Notes under the pieces: generated by a model
Database searches by the model: none
Seen by the model: only the letters and a program-made list of their open reading frames with translations
What the model was told of the DNA's origin: nothing
Source: a virus
Length of the DNA stretch: 25,778 bases
Strand: one strand, 5' to 3'
IMG/VR virus record: IMGVR_UViG_3300045996_002769
Span: 1-25,778 of that record
Shown: piece after piece, positions 7,288-15,344 of the stretch
How the letters are laid out: the number at the start of each line of letters is the position of its first letter
Numbering within the stretch: position 1 is the stretch's first letter
Translations under genes and position numbers: made by a program

Positions 7288-8094
7288 ATGCCGAACTACC
7301 TGACCTACAAGGGCATCAACTACCTCGAGCTGACGGACGGCTCTGGCCGGATGCGCAGCGACGGGAAGGCCCAGCGGTCCCTCAAGTGCCTGTGGGCCGA
7401 CCGCATCAAGCTGCTCATGCTGCTCCGCGGGTTCCAGGTCATGAGCGGCGGCACGTACACCGTGATCCCGCCGGCCCTCCACCCGAGCGGCCTGCCGATG
7501 TACGCGACCGACGTAGGCATCAGCCCCCTAGGCCGGCCGACCGGCGAGGACGCGTGGGAGTACGCGAAGCTCGACGTCCAGTACACGTCCGCGACCCCGT
7601 CCTCCGACGAGGGGGCGGTCGAGGTGGAGGACGAGGACCTCGACCTGTCCGCGGAGATGGTCGACCTGGGGAAGGACGGCTGGTCGTTCGGCGACACGCA
7701 CGACGACGCGAACGTCAAGGTGGACAAGCCGATCCAGAAAATCGTGCCGATGCTCACCTACACGGTGACCCAGTACCACCGCGCCACGCTCCCCCTTGCA
7801 GCCATGCGCGGGCTGCTCGGGAAGCTGAACAACGCGGCGTGGAAGGGCGCGCCGGCCAACTACGTGATGTACTGCGGCGGCCGCGCGCAGCGGAAGACCG
7901 TGGCCCTGGCCGGCAACACCACCGTGCTGGACTGGACGATCTCGCACAAGTTCATGGTCGGGAACCGCGACCTCCTCAAGGAGTGGAAGCCGTCAGGGAC
8001 CGGGGCCGGGTCGTTCCAGAAGATCGTCAGCACCAACGGCACCTACAAGTTCGAGCTCGGCGACTTCAGCACCCTGGGGATCAAGACGACATGA
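7288..8094 (+). CDS. Tail-tip protein, possibly distal tail protein
   Basis: A 268-residue protein starting one base after the tape measure stop (TAACATG). The position directly after the tape measure is the usual place of the distal tail (Dit-like) protein. The sequence is beta-rich ('GGTYTVIPPALHPSGLPMYATDVGI', 'MLTYTVTQYHRATLPLAAMRGLLGKLNN', 'TTVLDWTISHKFMVG'), with an acidic stretch (VEVEDEDLDLSAEMVDLG). I do not recognise a family motif. Its stop overlaps the next start by 4 bases (ATGA), so it and the next gene are probably made in coupled amounts. Role is inferred from order only. Confidence 0.65.
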   Translation: MPNYLTYKGINYLELTDGSGRMRSDGKAQRSLKCLWADRIKLLMLLRGFQVMSGGTYTVIPPALHPSGLPMYATDVGISPLGRPTGEDAWEYAKLDVQYTSATPSSDEGAVEVEDEDLDLSAEMVDLGKDGWSFGDTHDDANVKVDKPIQKIVPMLTYTVTQYHRATLPLAAMRGLLGKLNNAAWKGAPANYVMYCGGRAQRKTVALAGNTTVLDWTISHKFMVGNRDLLKEWKPSGTGAGSFQKIVSTNGTYKFELGDFSTLGIKTT

Positions 8095-8954
8095 AGATCG
8101 GACCCTTCATCGCAGGCCAGCGCGTCGTGGCCGAGTGGCTGCAGTGGATGCTCGAGCAGGTCATCGAGCTCACGAACATCACCGGCACCGCGCCCGTCCG
8201 CGTCGAGAAGACGCCGGGCGGGTACGCGGTCTCGCTGTCCTCCGACTTCGGCATCCGCACGGGCCGCATCAAGAGCATCAACTACGACGACGGGGACCCC
8301 AAGGCCTGCCTCGTCGTCGAGCCGAACTACCCGAACTTCGACACGACCACCGGCCGCCCGAAGCTGTACGAGCTATCCGGGTGGGAGACCGACCCGGTCC
8401 CCGACGACGAGGGCTCGAGCAGCCCGAACCACGTGCTCGTTTACGTGGACGGCTGCCCGTACGAGCTGGCCGGCGTCTACTTCGCGCCCGGCCAGAGGAT
8501 CAAGTATTGGACCAGCAACGGGAACGGGAAGTACGTCACGATCCTGGAGGACGACTCCTTCTGGGCGGAGATCACGCCGGACCCGGCCGGGCCGGCGAAC
8601 AAGTCCAAGTGGAAGTACAAGTTCAAGGCCAGCAGCCGCTCGGACATACCGTTCACCGGGACGCTGCACGACGGCGCGGACGACCCGCCGTTCATCGCGT
8701 ACCTCGACCCCGACGACGCGCCGTGGGAGGGCGAGTGCTACAACATCGGCGAGCTGACCAACCGCGCAGTCGGCACAGTCCTCGACCCGGGCATAATCGG
8801 CATGAGCATCAACAGCGACGGCACCGTCGAGTCCTCCGCCTGCGTGCTCAAGCAGCTCGGCCGCCACTTCAACAAGGTCTACCGCTTCTGGAACGCGGCC
8901 GAGAACAAGTACATCTACTACTTCGGCGCGGTCCCCAACTCGGCTGGTGAGTGA
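8091..8954 (+). CDS. Unknown minor tail protein
   Basis: 287 residues from ATG 8091, coupled to the previous gene. A short N-terminal helix (GQRVVAEWLQWMLEQVIELTNI) is followed by an all-beta body: 'VLVYVDGCPYELAGVYFAPGQRIKYWTSNGNGKYVTILEDDSFWAEI' has the look of an OB or Ig-like barrel, and the C-terminus ends 'KVYRFWNAAENKYIYYFGAV'. There is no catalytic motif, signal peptide or membrane segment. Similar two-part proteins (helix, then small barrels) occur at siphovirus tail tips, but I cannot name a family. It lies between the presumed distal tail protein and the Cys-rich protein. Confidence 0.6.
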   Translation: MKIGPFIAGQRVVAEWLQWMLEQVIELTNITGTAPVRVEKTPGGYAVSLSSDFGIRTGRIKSINYDDGDPKACLVVEPNYPNFDTTTGRPKLYELSGWETDPVPDDEGSSSPNHVLVYVDGCPYELAGVYFAPGQRIKYWTSNGNGKYVTILEDDSFWAEITPDPAGPANKSKWKYKFKASSRSDIPFTGTLHDGADDPPFIAYLDPDDAPWEGECYNIGELTNRAVGTVLDPGIIGMSINSDGTVESSACVLKQLGRHFNKVYRFWNAAENKYIYYFGAVPNSAGE

Positions 8955-10129
8955 TGCCTGTCAACGGATGCTGCTGCCCCACAGGAGGCGGGGACTGCGG
9001 GTGCTGGACCGCGTGGTGCACGGGGTGGGTCTGCTCCGAGGGCGGCGGGTCGTGGAGCGAGCCCGCGCTGGTCGACGGGCCCGTGTGCCTGAGCGACGCC
9101 GACGCGCTGCTGGCCGGGTGGATCATAACAAACGGGTGGGTAGACGCACCAAACGGGAAGTGCGGGGTCACGGGGTCGCCGACCGCCTGCAACAAGTACC
9201 TGGTACGCAAGGAGCCCGGCTGCACGTGCGGCGCGGGGTGCACCCAGGGCGCGACGCCGCCGCCGCCGGCCCTGCTGTCCGCGTCCCAGTCCGCCATCTG
9301 CTGCGACGAGTGCCTCTGCTGGTACGAGTACGAGGTGACCCACGACTGCGGCGACAGCGAGGAGGACGAGGAGTGGGGGGAGGTCACCGAGACCGACCGC
9401 AGCGGCTTCTGCCGGACGGACGCCGCGGCCGCGGCCCTGGACCCGCCCATGACGGAGCACGACTGGGAGGTCGACCCGGAGAACCCTTGCAGGTTCACCA
9501 AGGTGGTCAAGAGCGGGTCGTCCACGTGCACCTCCGCGCCGGAGCTCGAGGAGGAGGACCGGCCCGAGCCGCCGGAGGAGGACTGCTGCACCCCGTGCGA
9601 GTGCCCCATCACGCCGGCCTCCGGCGAGGGCGAGGAGTACCCGACCTCCGGGGCCGACCCGACGTTCTGGCCGCGCGACGGGTTCAACGAGGTCTACTTC
9701 ATGGACTTCGACTACGAGGTCCTGGTCTACGACGCGTCCGACCCGACATGCGCGGGCGCGCCGATCGGCACCCTGACCGGACACGCGCGAAAGCCGATGA
9801 TCCACTTCCCCGACACGGAGGAGGCGTGCGAGTGGTTCGACGACCTCGTCGTGTCCCCGACCATAGTGACCGGCGAGACGGCGAGCGGCGATACCACCGG
9901 CCTGGACGGCCACATGTTCCTGGACTGCCGCCTGTTCCTGGACACAGAGGCGTGCGAGTGGCTGTGGCAGTGGAACATCTTCAACGACTTCGGCCTCCGC
10001 GTGACGGCCAAGGACGTGCGGACCCACAAGCCGACCGGGGCGTACGCCGACTCGACCGTGACGTGCGACGTGATCGGTACCGACCCACGGCGGTTCACCG
10101 TTAACCTCACCAACCTGGTGCTCTCGTGA
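8954..10129 (+). CDS. Cysteine-rich putative virion protein
   Basis: 391 residues from ATG 8954 (TGATG overlap; GTG 8951 is an alternative). I count about 30 cysteines, close to 8 percent. They occur in clusters at the N-terminus (NGCCC, DCGCW, WCTGWVC), middle (GCTCGAGC, ICCDECLCW, EDCCTPCECP) and C-terminus (twice EACEW). The spacing is irregular, not a simple zinc-finger repeat, which suggests disulfides or several metal sites. An acidic linker (residues 200-215) divides two regions. The C-terminal half is beta-rich (YFMDFDYEVLVYDASDP), and the repeated 'TEEACEWFDDL' and 'DTEACEWLWQW' hint at an internal duplication. It belongs by order to the tail-tip group; function unknown. Confidence 0.6.
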   Translation: MPVNGCCCPTGGGDCGCWTAWCTGWVCSEGGGSWSEPALVDGPVCLSDADALLAGWIITNGWVDAPNGKCGVTGSPTACNKYLVRKEPGCTCGAGCTQGATPPPPALLSASQSAICCDECLCWYEYEVTHDCGDSEEDEEWGEVTETDRSGFCRTDAAAAALDPPMTEHDWEVDPENPCRFTKVVKSGSSTCTSAPELEEEDRPEPPEEDCCTPCECPITPASGEGEEYPTSGADPTFWPRDGFNEVYFMDFDYEVLVYDASDPTCAGAPIGTLTGHARKPMIHFPDTEEACEWFDDLVVSPTIVTGETASGDTTGLDGHMFLDCRLFLDTEACEWLWQWNIFNDFGLRVTAKDVRTHKPTGAYADSTVTCDVIGTDPRRFTVNLTNLVLS

Positions 10130-10515
10130 AGACCTGCGAACACTACCAGCCAGACGGGCACGGCGGCGTGCGCTGCCAGAAGTTCCGCTACCAGTGCTCG
10201 ATGCAGTCGTGCGCCGGCTGCCCGAGCAACACGGCCGCGGGCTGCTGGCCAACCCACGTGACCGTCAACGGCAAGCGGACCCCGCGCCCGAAGCGCGAGA
10301 AGCCGGAGATCGAGCTGCTCGTCGAGCGGCACTGCGACGACCCGCTGCTCGGCGACCGCATCGAGGAGTGGGCGAGGCGCGTCGGCGCGGACCGAGCGGC
10401 CGCGGAGTGGGAGGCGTGGACCGGCGTGCCGTGCGGGTGCGGCTGGCGCAAGCGCGTGATCAACCGGCTGCACGAGACCTGGCGCGCGGTACGGGCCCGC
10501 GTGTCTGCAACCTGA
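10126..10515 (+). CDS. Small Cys-rich protein, probable zinc-binding
   Basis: 129 residues starting with GTG 10126, overlapping the previous stop by 4 bases (GTGA). The N-terminal half has 'CEHYQ...VRCQKFRYQCSMQSCAGCP...GCW', a run of Cys with CxxxxC and CxxC spacings that could bind zinc. The C-terminal 'EWEAWTGVPCGCGWRKRVINRLHETW' recalls a short 'G..CGCg.Rk..lN.lh' motif seen in small phage proteins, where a Cys pair precedes a helix. It closes the structural operon; after it comes the 450-base noncoding region. Role unknown; a tail-tip adaptor or a regulatory zinc protein are both possible. Confidence 0.55.
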   Translation: MKTCEHYQPDGHGGVRCQKFRYQCSMQSCAGCPSNTAAGCWPTHVTVNGKRTPRPKREKPEIELLVERHCDDPLLGDRIEEWARRVGADRAAAEWEAWTGVPCGCGWRKRVINRLHETWRAVRARVSAT

Positions 10516-10840
10516 GCCCACACTACGTACGAGATTCGCCCCGCTCGCTCGCCCTCCCGCTCTGCTGGAAACACGCTCGAATCTAAAACGCGCATCTGAA
10601 CGCCTTTTGGGTATACCATACCTCTACCACTACCCCACCAAAAACCCGGAGAAGTAAGTACCTTATATAGGGGTGTCGATATGAGCGAGGCTCTGCGATC
10701 GCAGCAGGGCAGGAGCTTAGGTCGGCGGGGCGAAACCTGTACGTAGTGTGGAAACCCACTTGCAGCACCCCGCCGCCGCGGAGACGTCAGCCGCGACGTC
10801 GAGAGGGCGAAGCGAAACGTCGAGCGAGTCGAGCGCGGAA

Positions 10841-10868
10841 GGCCCCGGGAAAATTATTCGCCCGGGCC
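10841..10868 (+). other. Stem-loop abutting the replication promoter
   Basis: GGCCCCGGG (10841-10849) pairs with CCCGGGCC (10861-10868) as an 8-bp stem with one bulged C. The 11-base A/T-rich loop is AAAATTATTCG. It ends two bases before the -35 box. It could stop transcription from the structural genes, though without a clear U tract, or act as an operator cruciform. Confidence 0.45.
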
Positions 10869-10869
10869 G

Positions 10870-10898
10870 TTTACAACGGCGCAGTTTTACGCTATGAT
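10870..10898 (+). promoter_or_regulatory. Sigma70-type promoter for the replication genes
   Basis: TTTACA (10870-10875) and TATGAT (10893-10898) are separated by exactly 17 bases, each one or two mismatches from the consensus boxes. The start point would be near 10905, leaving a leader of about 60 bases before ATG 10968. It is the best promoter-like sequence I found in this GC-rich window. Confidence 0.7.
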
Positions 10899-10967
10899 CT
10901 TAGACGAGCTACGAAGAGGGCCCCAGCCCGGGACCCCGCTCCGAAAGTACACGAAAGGAACCAGGTC

Positions 10968-13004
10968 ATGAGCAACACCGTCGAGGTCAACAACCAGATC
11001 GCGACCATCGCCCGCGGCATCCTCCAGCCGCTGTGCGAGGAGACCGCCAAGGTGCTCGAGCCGATCAAGCTCGAGGCCGACGACCGCCTCCACATCTCCC
11101 TCAACAACACGGCCAAGTCTTTCCTCGTCAAGGCCTACCGCGAGCACCACTCGCCGGACGGCCAGCTCGAGATGCTCATGAGCAGCGGCGCGGCCCGCCA
11201 CTGGTCGCAACGCGTCCCCGAGTGCGTCAAGATCGACGACTTCGGCAGCGAGTGGCAGATGGCCGCCACCGACATCACCGCCCTCATCATCAACGCGCTG
11301 TGGCCCGAGTCGCAGCTGGTCTTCGAGGGCGAGGCCCGCACCGTCTACGACTTCCTCCTCCTCCGCTTCATGCAGCAGACCATCTCCTCGCAGCAGCGCG
11401 CCATCTACGACCTCAACGGCAGCGAGCCCGAGCTGCCCGACGACTGGTTCGACCACTCGGAGAAGCCGCTCGCGCCGTACCAGCGCGTCGGCTCCCTCAC
11501 GACCATCGGCCTCGACGGCTCGGGCCTGTTCATGGAGCAGGGCACGGGCAAGACGCCGACGCAGATCAGCCGCATCATGTACGAGGCCGCGCAGATGCGG
11601 CGGAGAGACCCCAACTCGATGATGCGCGTGCTGATCGTCGCGCCGAAGAACGTCCGCCGCAACTGGCGCAACGAGGTCTACGCCTTCGCCACCCTCCCCG
11701 GCAAGGTCACCATCCTGAAGGGCACGCAGCTCGACCGCGTCAAGCTGCTCGTCGAGGCGATGCAGCCCGACCCCGAGTGCCTCTACTCCATCGTCATCTG
11801 CTCCTACGAGGCGGTCGACCGATCGTGGGACGCCATCGAGGTCGTCGGTGAGAACGGCGGCTGGGACCTCGGCGTGCTCGACGAGTCGCACTTCGTGAAG
11901 AACCCCTACTGCAAGCGGCAGCAGACTTTCTTCAAGCTGCGCGACCTCTGCCGCATGCGCTCCTGCATGACGGGGACGCCGGTCACCAACACGCTGCTCG
12001 ACCTCTACGGGCAGTTCGAGTTCATGGGTGAGGGGCTGTCCGGGTTCCAGTCGTGGAAGAAGTTCCGCTCCTTCTACGCGAAGTACGAGCGCGACGCGAT
12101 CACCGGCCGCGACGAGTTCATGGGCTACAAGAACCTCCCCTTCTTGCAGGAGCGTCTCGCCCGCCTCTCGTTCATGATCAGCAAGAAGAAGGCCCTGCCC
12201 GACCTGCCGCCGAAGAACTACGACACCCTCGAGGTGTCCATGACGCGGCTGCAGGCGAAGTACTACAAGGACCTCTGCAAGCAGCTCGCCCTCGAGATCG
12301 GCGAGGACCTCGACTCCCCGGACGTCAAGAAGATCAACATCAACTGCATCCTCACCAAGCTGCTGCGGCTCGCGCAGATCACCAGCGGCTTCGTGTCGTG
12401 GGACGCGAACGTCGACGACGAGGGCGAGGTCCTCGCGCCGAAGCGCATTGAGTTCCTCCCCGAGAACCCGAAGCTCGAGGCCCTGATGGAGATCATCAAG
12501 ACCTCGTCGCCGAAGTCGAAGCTTCAGGTGTGGACCTGCTTCCGCCCGGACATCCAGCAGATCAGCGCGCGGCTGACCAAGGAGGGGGTCAAGCACGTCG
12601 TGTTCTACGGGTCGACGAGCGACAAGGTGCGCGAGCAGGCCGAGCACGACTTCAACAACGACCCGGACACGAAGGTCTTCGTCGGCAACCCGGCCGCCGG
12701 TGGCGTGGGCCTCAACCTCCGCGGCTACAACCCGGACGCGCCGGTCGACCACGGCATGAACTGCGACCACGTGATCTACCTCGCGCAGAACTGGTCGATG
12801 GTCGGGCGCGCGCAGAGCGAGGACCGCGCCCACCGCCGCGGCACCCGGGTGCCGGTCCAGTACACGACGGTCTTCGTGCCGGACTCGATCGACGAGGAGA
12901 TCTTCAACCGCGTCAACGAGAAGATCCAGGCGGCGATGAGCATCCAGGACGTCAAGAACATCATGAAGCGCGTGCTCGAGACCCTGCCCATGGCGGACGA
13001 CTGA
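10968..13004 (+). CDS. SNF2-family DEAD/H-box helicase/translocase
   Basis: 678 residues from ATG 10968, with AAAGGA about 8 bases upstream; an earlier in-frame GTG at 10746 lies before the promoter and is rejected. Motifs in order: Walker A MEQGTGKT (189-196), LIVAPKNVRRNW, DESH (305-308), TGTPVTN (335-341), 'KLQVWTCFRPDIQQI', then GGVGLNL (578-584) and QSEDRAHRRG (616-625). This order is that of SNF2-type superfamily 2 ATPases, which move along duplex DNA to remodel proteins or branched DNA. The first 160 residues show no known domain. Phages often carry such a protein next to their polymerase genes, where it probably serves replication or recombination. It is the first gene behind the promoter. 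Confidence 0.9.
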   Translation: MSNTVEVNNQIATIARGILQPLCEETAKVLEPIKLEADDRLHISLNNTAKSFLVKAYREHHSPDGQLEMLMSSGAARHWSQRVPECVKIDDFGSEWQMAATDITALIINALWPESQLVFEGEARTVYDFLLLRFMQQTISSQQRAIYDLNGSEPELPDDWFDHSEKPLAPYQRVGSLTTIGLDGSGLFMEQGTGKTPTQISRIMYEAAQMRRRDPNSMMRVLIVAPKNVRRNWRNEVYAFATLPGKVTILKGTQLDRVKLLVEAMQPDPECLYSIVICSYEAVDRSWDAIEVVGENGGWDLGVLDESHFVKNPYCKRQQTFFKLRDLCRMRSCMTGTPVTNTLLDLYGQFEFMGEGLSGFQSWKKFRSFYAKYERDAITGRDEFMGYKNLPFLQERLARLSFMISKKKALPDLPPKNYDTLEVSMTRLQAKYYKDLCKQLALEIGEDLDSPDVKKININCILTKLLRLAQITSGFVSWDANVDDEGEVLAPKRIEFLPENPKLEALMEIIKTSSPKSKLQVWTCFRPDIQQISARLTKEGVKHVVFYGSTSDKVREQAEHDFNNDPDTKVFVGNPAAGGVGLNLRGYNPDAPVDHGMNCDHVIYLAQNWSMVGRAQSEDRAHRRGTRVPVQYTTVFVPDSIDEEIFNRVNEKIQAAMSIQDVKNIMKRVLETLPMADD

Positions 13005-13016
13005 GCGAGGCGACGA

Positions 13017-13044
13017 GGGCCGCGGCTGGTACCAGCCGCGGCCC
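13017..13044 (+). terminator. Perfect 28-bp palindrome after the helicase gene
   Basis: GGGCCGCGGCTG (13017-13028) is followed by GTAC and then its exact complement CAGCCGCGGCCC (13033-13044), starting 12 bases after the helicase stop. In RNA it forms a 12-bp stem with a GUAC tetraloop; there is no U tract. It probably protects the 3' end of the helicase message or limits read-through. A protein-binding palindrome is also possible. Confidence 0.5.
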
Positions 13045-13075
13045 GCCCAGTAGGACAGCACACAGGAGAGCACAC

Positions 13076-13423
13076 ATGTCAGCACGCGTCTTCATCGTAG
13101 AGAGCCCGCGCCCGACCATCGACGTCACCTCGGCCCAGCGGTTCGGGGAGCTGGTCCCAATCTTCGGCCCGGGCTCGAGGCGCGCGAGCGTCTTCCAGCC
13201 GGCCGAGTACGCGGCGGACGTCCTTGCAGCCCTCGCGGACCTGCAGTACGACCCGAAGGTCGACTACTTCATCATGACCGGCGCGCTGCTGCCGACGGCC
13301 GTCGCGCTGGCCGCGATCGCCGAGCGGCACCGCGAGGTGCGCCTGCTCATGTTCAGCTCGCACGAGTCCGTATACGTCTGCCGCCCGTACGTCGTGGACC
13401 GAGCGGTCCCAGCGGCGCGGTAG
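13076..13423 (+). CDS. Unknown small phage protein
   Basis: 115 residues starting at ATG 13076, with CAGGAG 8 bases upstream. It reads as an alpha/beta protein: a strand (ARVFIVESP), a helix (AAFADVLAALADLQ-type stretch at about 46-58), 'VDYFIMTGALLPTAVALAAIAERH' and a strand 'VRLLMFSSHE' with 'VYVCRPYVV'. The alternation of strand and helix suggests a small Rossmann-like or nucleotide-binding fold, but no P-loop or catalytic motif is present. It lies between the helicase and another unknown gene. Confidence 0.7.
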   Translation: MSARVFIVESPRPTIDVTSAQRFGELVPIFGPGSRRASVFQPAEYAADVLAALADLQYDPKVDYFIMTGALLPTAVALAAIAERHREVRLLMFSSHESVYVCRPYVVDRAVPAAR

Positions 13424-13520
13424 ACCAGACACGGTCGCGGAGGGTACGGCTGAGAAGCCAGGAGCGCCCCGCCCGGGAGACAGACCCGGACGCGACCACC
13501 ACCCCGAAAGGAGACAGCAC

Positions 13521-14192
13521 GTGGCAAGACCAGGAGCCAGGGCGTCGGACATGACGCCAGCCCAGCGCAAGGAGCTCAGCCGACCGGACGCGCCGGACCG
13601 GCCGAGCGAGCCGCAGTACCGCGAGCCCCTCGAGTCGATGGTCAACCTCCTCGAGAAGTTCAAGCGGGCGCACGCGGCCGTGCTGCTCCGCCTCCGCGAG
13701 GTGCGGCCGACCCTGATCAGCGGCTCGGTCGACAACCCCACCATCGTCGACGTCTGCTGGACCCTCGAGCAGATGAGCGAGCTGTGCGAGGACCTCCGCA
13801 AGGAGTGCGACGAGGTGAGCGAGACCGCTGGCCACGTAGTCTGCCTCAGCCACACGGTGGCTCAGGTGGCGAACCCGCTGCTCGGCGACAAGATCAAGGG
13901 CCAGCTCGCTGTGGGCACGCCCGACGTGTCGATGCAGCCGAAGCTGCCGAAGAAGCACGAGCCCAACGAAGACAAGGAGGCACCCAAGGTCCTGACGCAG
14001 GACTACCGCAACCTCGCGCACGACCTCGGCGTGACGGACGAGGCCCTCGATAACGAGCTGTTCCACATCCACTGGCCCCGCCTCTGCGACTACGTCACGC
14101 GCCTGGTGCAGGCCGGGCGGCCGCTGCCGCGCGGGATCGACCCAGCCAGCCTCAAGGCCAAGCACGTCCTCCGCATCCGCACGAAGAGGTGA
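13521..14192 (+). CDS. Unknown helical phage protein
   Basis: 223 residues starting with GTG 13521. The start is fixed by the strong AAAGGAG 8 bases before it, in the leader CGAAAGGAGACAGCAC shared with other genes here. The N-terminus is basic and disordered (RPGARASDMTPAQRKELSRPDAP). The middle is a long amphipathic helix pair (LLEKFKRAHAAVLLRLREV, WTLEQMSELCEDLRKECDEVSETAG), followed by a charged linker (PKLPKKHEPNEDKEAPKV) and a helical C-terminus. I do not recognise a family. The two-helix core could mediate oligomerisation. It is in the replication operon. Confidence 0.7.
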   Translation: MARPGARASDMTPAQRKELSRPDAPDRPSEPQYREPLESMVNLLEKFKRAHAAVLLRLREVRPTLISGSVDNPTIVDVCWTLEQMSELCEDLRKECDEVSETAGHVVCLSHTVAQVANPLLGDKIKGQLAVGTPDVSMQPKLPKKHEPNEDKEAPKVLTQDYRNLAHDLGVTDEALDNELFHIHWPRLCDYVTRLVQAGRPLPRGIDPASLKAKHVLRIRTKR

Positions 14193-14195
14193 CCC

Positions 14196-14339
14196 ATGAT
14201 CCACTGGACCGTAGACAACGACGGGGTTGCCTGGATAAGCCGTCGCAAAGCGGACGAGTACGCGACCCATGACTATCAGTGCTCGTGCATGCTCTGCGCC
14301 GTATTCTTCTACGCGAGCCCGACCGTGTACGAGTGGTAA
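14196..14339 (+). CDS. 47-residue unknown protein with a CSCMLC motif
   Basis: A short gene from ATG 14196 to TAA 14339, three bases after the previous stop, with GAGGTG just upstream (overlapping that stop). The product is MIHWTVDNDGVAWISRRK... and contains 'YQCSCMLCAVFFYASPTVYEW', three cysteines in CxCxxC spacing. Codon use is mixed and less GC-rich than the neighbours, so it may be recently acquired or may not be translated. The 133 bases after it (14340-14472) hold no gene that I can support. Confidence 0.5.
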   Translation: MIHWTVDNDGVAWISRRKADEYATHDYQCSCMLCAVFFYASPTVYEW

Positions 14340-14472
14340 AGCTGCTGCAAGAAGGGAGGTGACCGCCCCAGCCCGGTGACCCACGAATGACTCCAGAGAC
14401 CTAAGACGAGTGACGAGAAGCCAGACGCGCGTCCGGCCCGCCACCCGAGCACACCGAACCAAGGAGACCGTC

Positions 14473-15327
14473 ATGGCCAAGGCCGGACCGTCCACAGACA
14501 TCAAGAAGGTGACCCCGACCTCCAACAGCCTCGCGCTGCCGGAGTACCTCCGCAACGAGAAGGTCGAGGGCATAGCCGTCCTCAAGCAGTACGTGATCAT
14601 CCCGCGGCTGAAGATCATACAGAAGACCGCGGACCCGAAGTTTCGTGAGAAGTTCAGCACCGGCTCCGTGTGCGTGGTGCCCACGCTGGATCAGGTCGTC
14701 CTGAACGTCGTCGACGCGCGCGGTAACCCCGCGGCGCAGGGGCCGACGTTCGAGTTCGTGCCGCTGTTCTTCTTCCCGTCCTGGGCGACGCTGAACGACT
14801 TCAAGCTCAAGGGCAGCGAGCCCACGTTCCTGGACTTCACGCTGGACGAGAACCACCCGCTCGTGCAGAAGTGCCGCAACCGCGCGCTCCGCGAGGAGAA
14901 CCACCCGACCCAGGCCGGGATGAAGGTGCGGAACATCGAGATGCTCAACTTCGTCGTGCTCCTCCGCGGCGTCGAGGCCGTGGCCGCCGACCAGCCGGTC
15001 GTCATGACCTTCGCCAAGGGCGAGTACATGAAGGGCCACGACTTCGCGGCCGCGATCAAGAAGTCGCAGGCCTCCATCTACGCCCGCCGGTGGCTGGCGC
15101 GGCCGACCCACCGCCCGGGGACGGGCAAGGGCGACTGGTACGGCTTCGACGTCTACCCGCCCGAGGGCAACCCCTTCGTGTCACAGGAGGAGTACACCCA
15201 GCTGAAGGGCGTGTACGGCGAGCTGAGCGACCAGCACATGAAGAAGGGCTTCAAGCCCGACACCTCCGACGAGGAGCTCGGCGGCGAGCCGGCCGAGACG
15301 CCGGGCGGGGGTGACACCCAGTACTGA
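14473..15327 (+). CDS. Unknown replication-associated protein, possible ssDNA-binding type
   Basis: 284 residues from ATG 14473, with AAGGAG upstream. It opens with 'YVIIPRLKIIQKTADPKF', a pattern 'h.PRlkhhQ..sp' that recurs in phage proteins encoded next to helicases and polymerases, some annotated as single-stranded DNA-binding. The middle is beta-rich (VCVVPTLDQVVLNVVDARG, FEFVPLFFFPSW), with aromatic residues that could stack on bases. The C-terminus is acidic and disordered (DTSDEELGGEPAETPGGG), as in many SSBs, where an acidic tail recruits partners. The SSB idea is inference from neighbourhood and composition; no family is proven. Confidence 0.6.
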   Translation: MAKAGPSTDIKKVTPTSNSLALPEYLRNEKVEGIAVLKQYVIIPRLKIIQKTADPKFREKFSTGSVCVVPTLDQVVLNVVDARGNPAAQGPTFEFVPLFFFPSWATLNDFKLKGSEPTFLDFTLDENHPLVQKCRNRALREENHPTQAGMKVRNIEMLNFVVLLRGVEAVAADQPVVMTFAKGEYMKGHDFAAAIKKSQASIYARRWLARPTHRPGTGKGDWYGFDVYPPEGNPFVSQEEYTQLKGVYGELSDQHMKKGFKPDTSDEELGGEPAETPGGGDTQY

Positions 15328-15344
15328 CCCGCAACGTTCTGGTC

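Larger units (their letters stand above)
10516..10967 (+). promoter_or_regulatory. Noncoding control region between structural and replication genes
   Basis: This is the longest gap without a convincing gene. It is locally A/T-rich at 10567-10680 and contains perfect palindromes GGTATACC (10610-10617) and CTGCGATCGCAG (10693-10704). A large stem-loop is closed by CGGCGGGG (10723-10730) with CCCCGCCG (10768-10775) and contains a smaller GTGG/CCAC hairpin. A hairpin at 10841-10868 lies directly before a promoter at 10870. A 21-codon ORF (10681-10746) is too short to support. The palindromes are candidate repressor sites and the region is a candidate replication origin; both are inference. Confidence 0.55.

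Noticed and set aside
10640-10680. TTATATA as a second promoter -10 box
   Set aside because: No -35-like hexamer at 15-19 bases upstream.
10681-10746. 21-codon ORF in the control region with a purine-rich site upstream
   Set aside because: Too short, unsupported by composition, and it contains palindromes and a stem-loop arm that explain its sequence better.
10733-10765. GAAAC words in the control region as a possible hammerhead
   Set aside because: No CTGANGA core and no GUC in the right order. It is only a stem-loop.
10887-13085. 732-codon open frame on the - strand opposite the helicase gene
   Set aside because: A composition shadow of the SNF2 gene: low-complexity product and no start signal.
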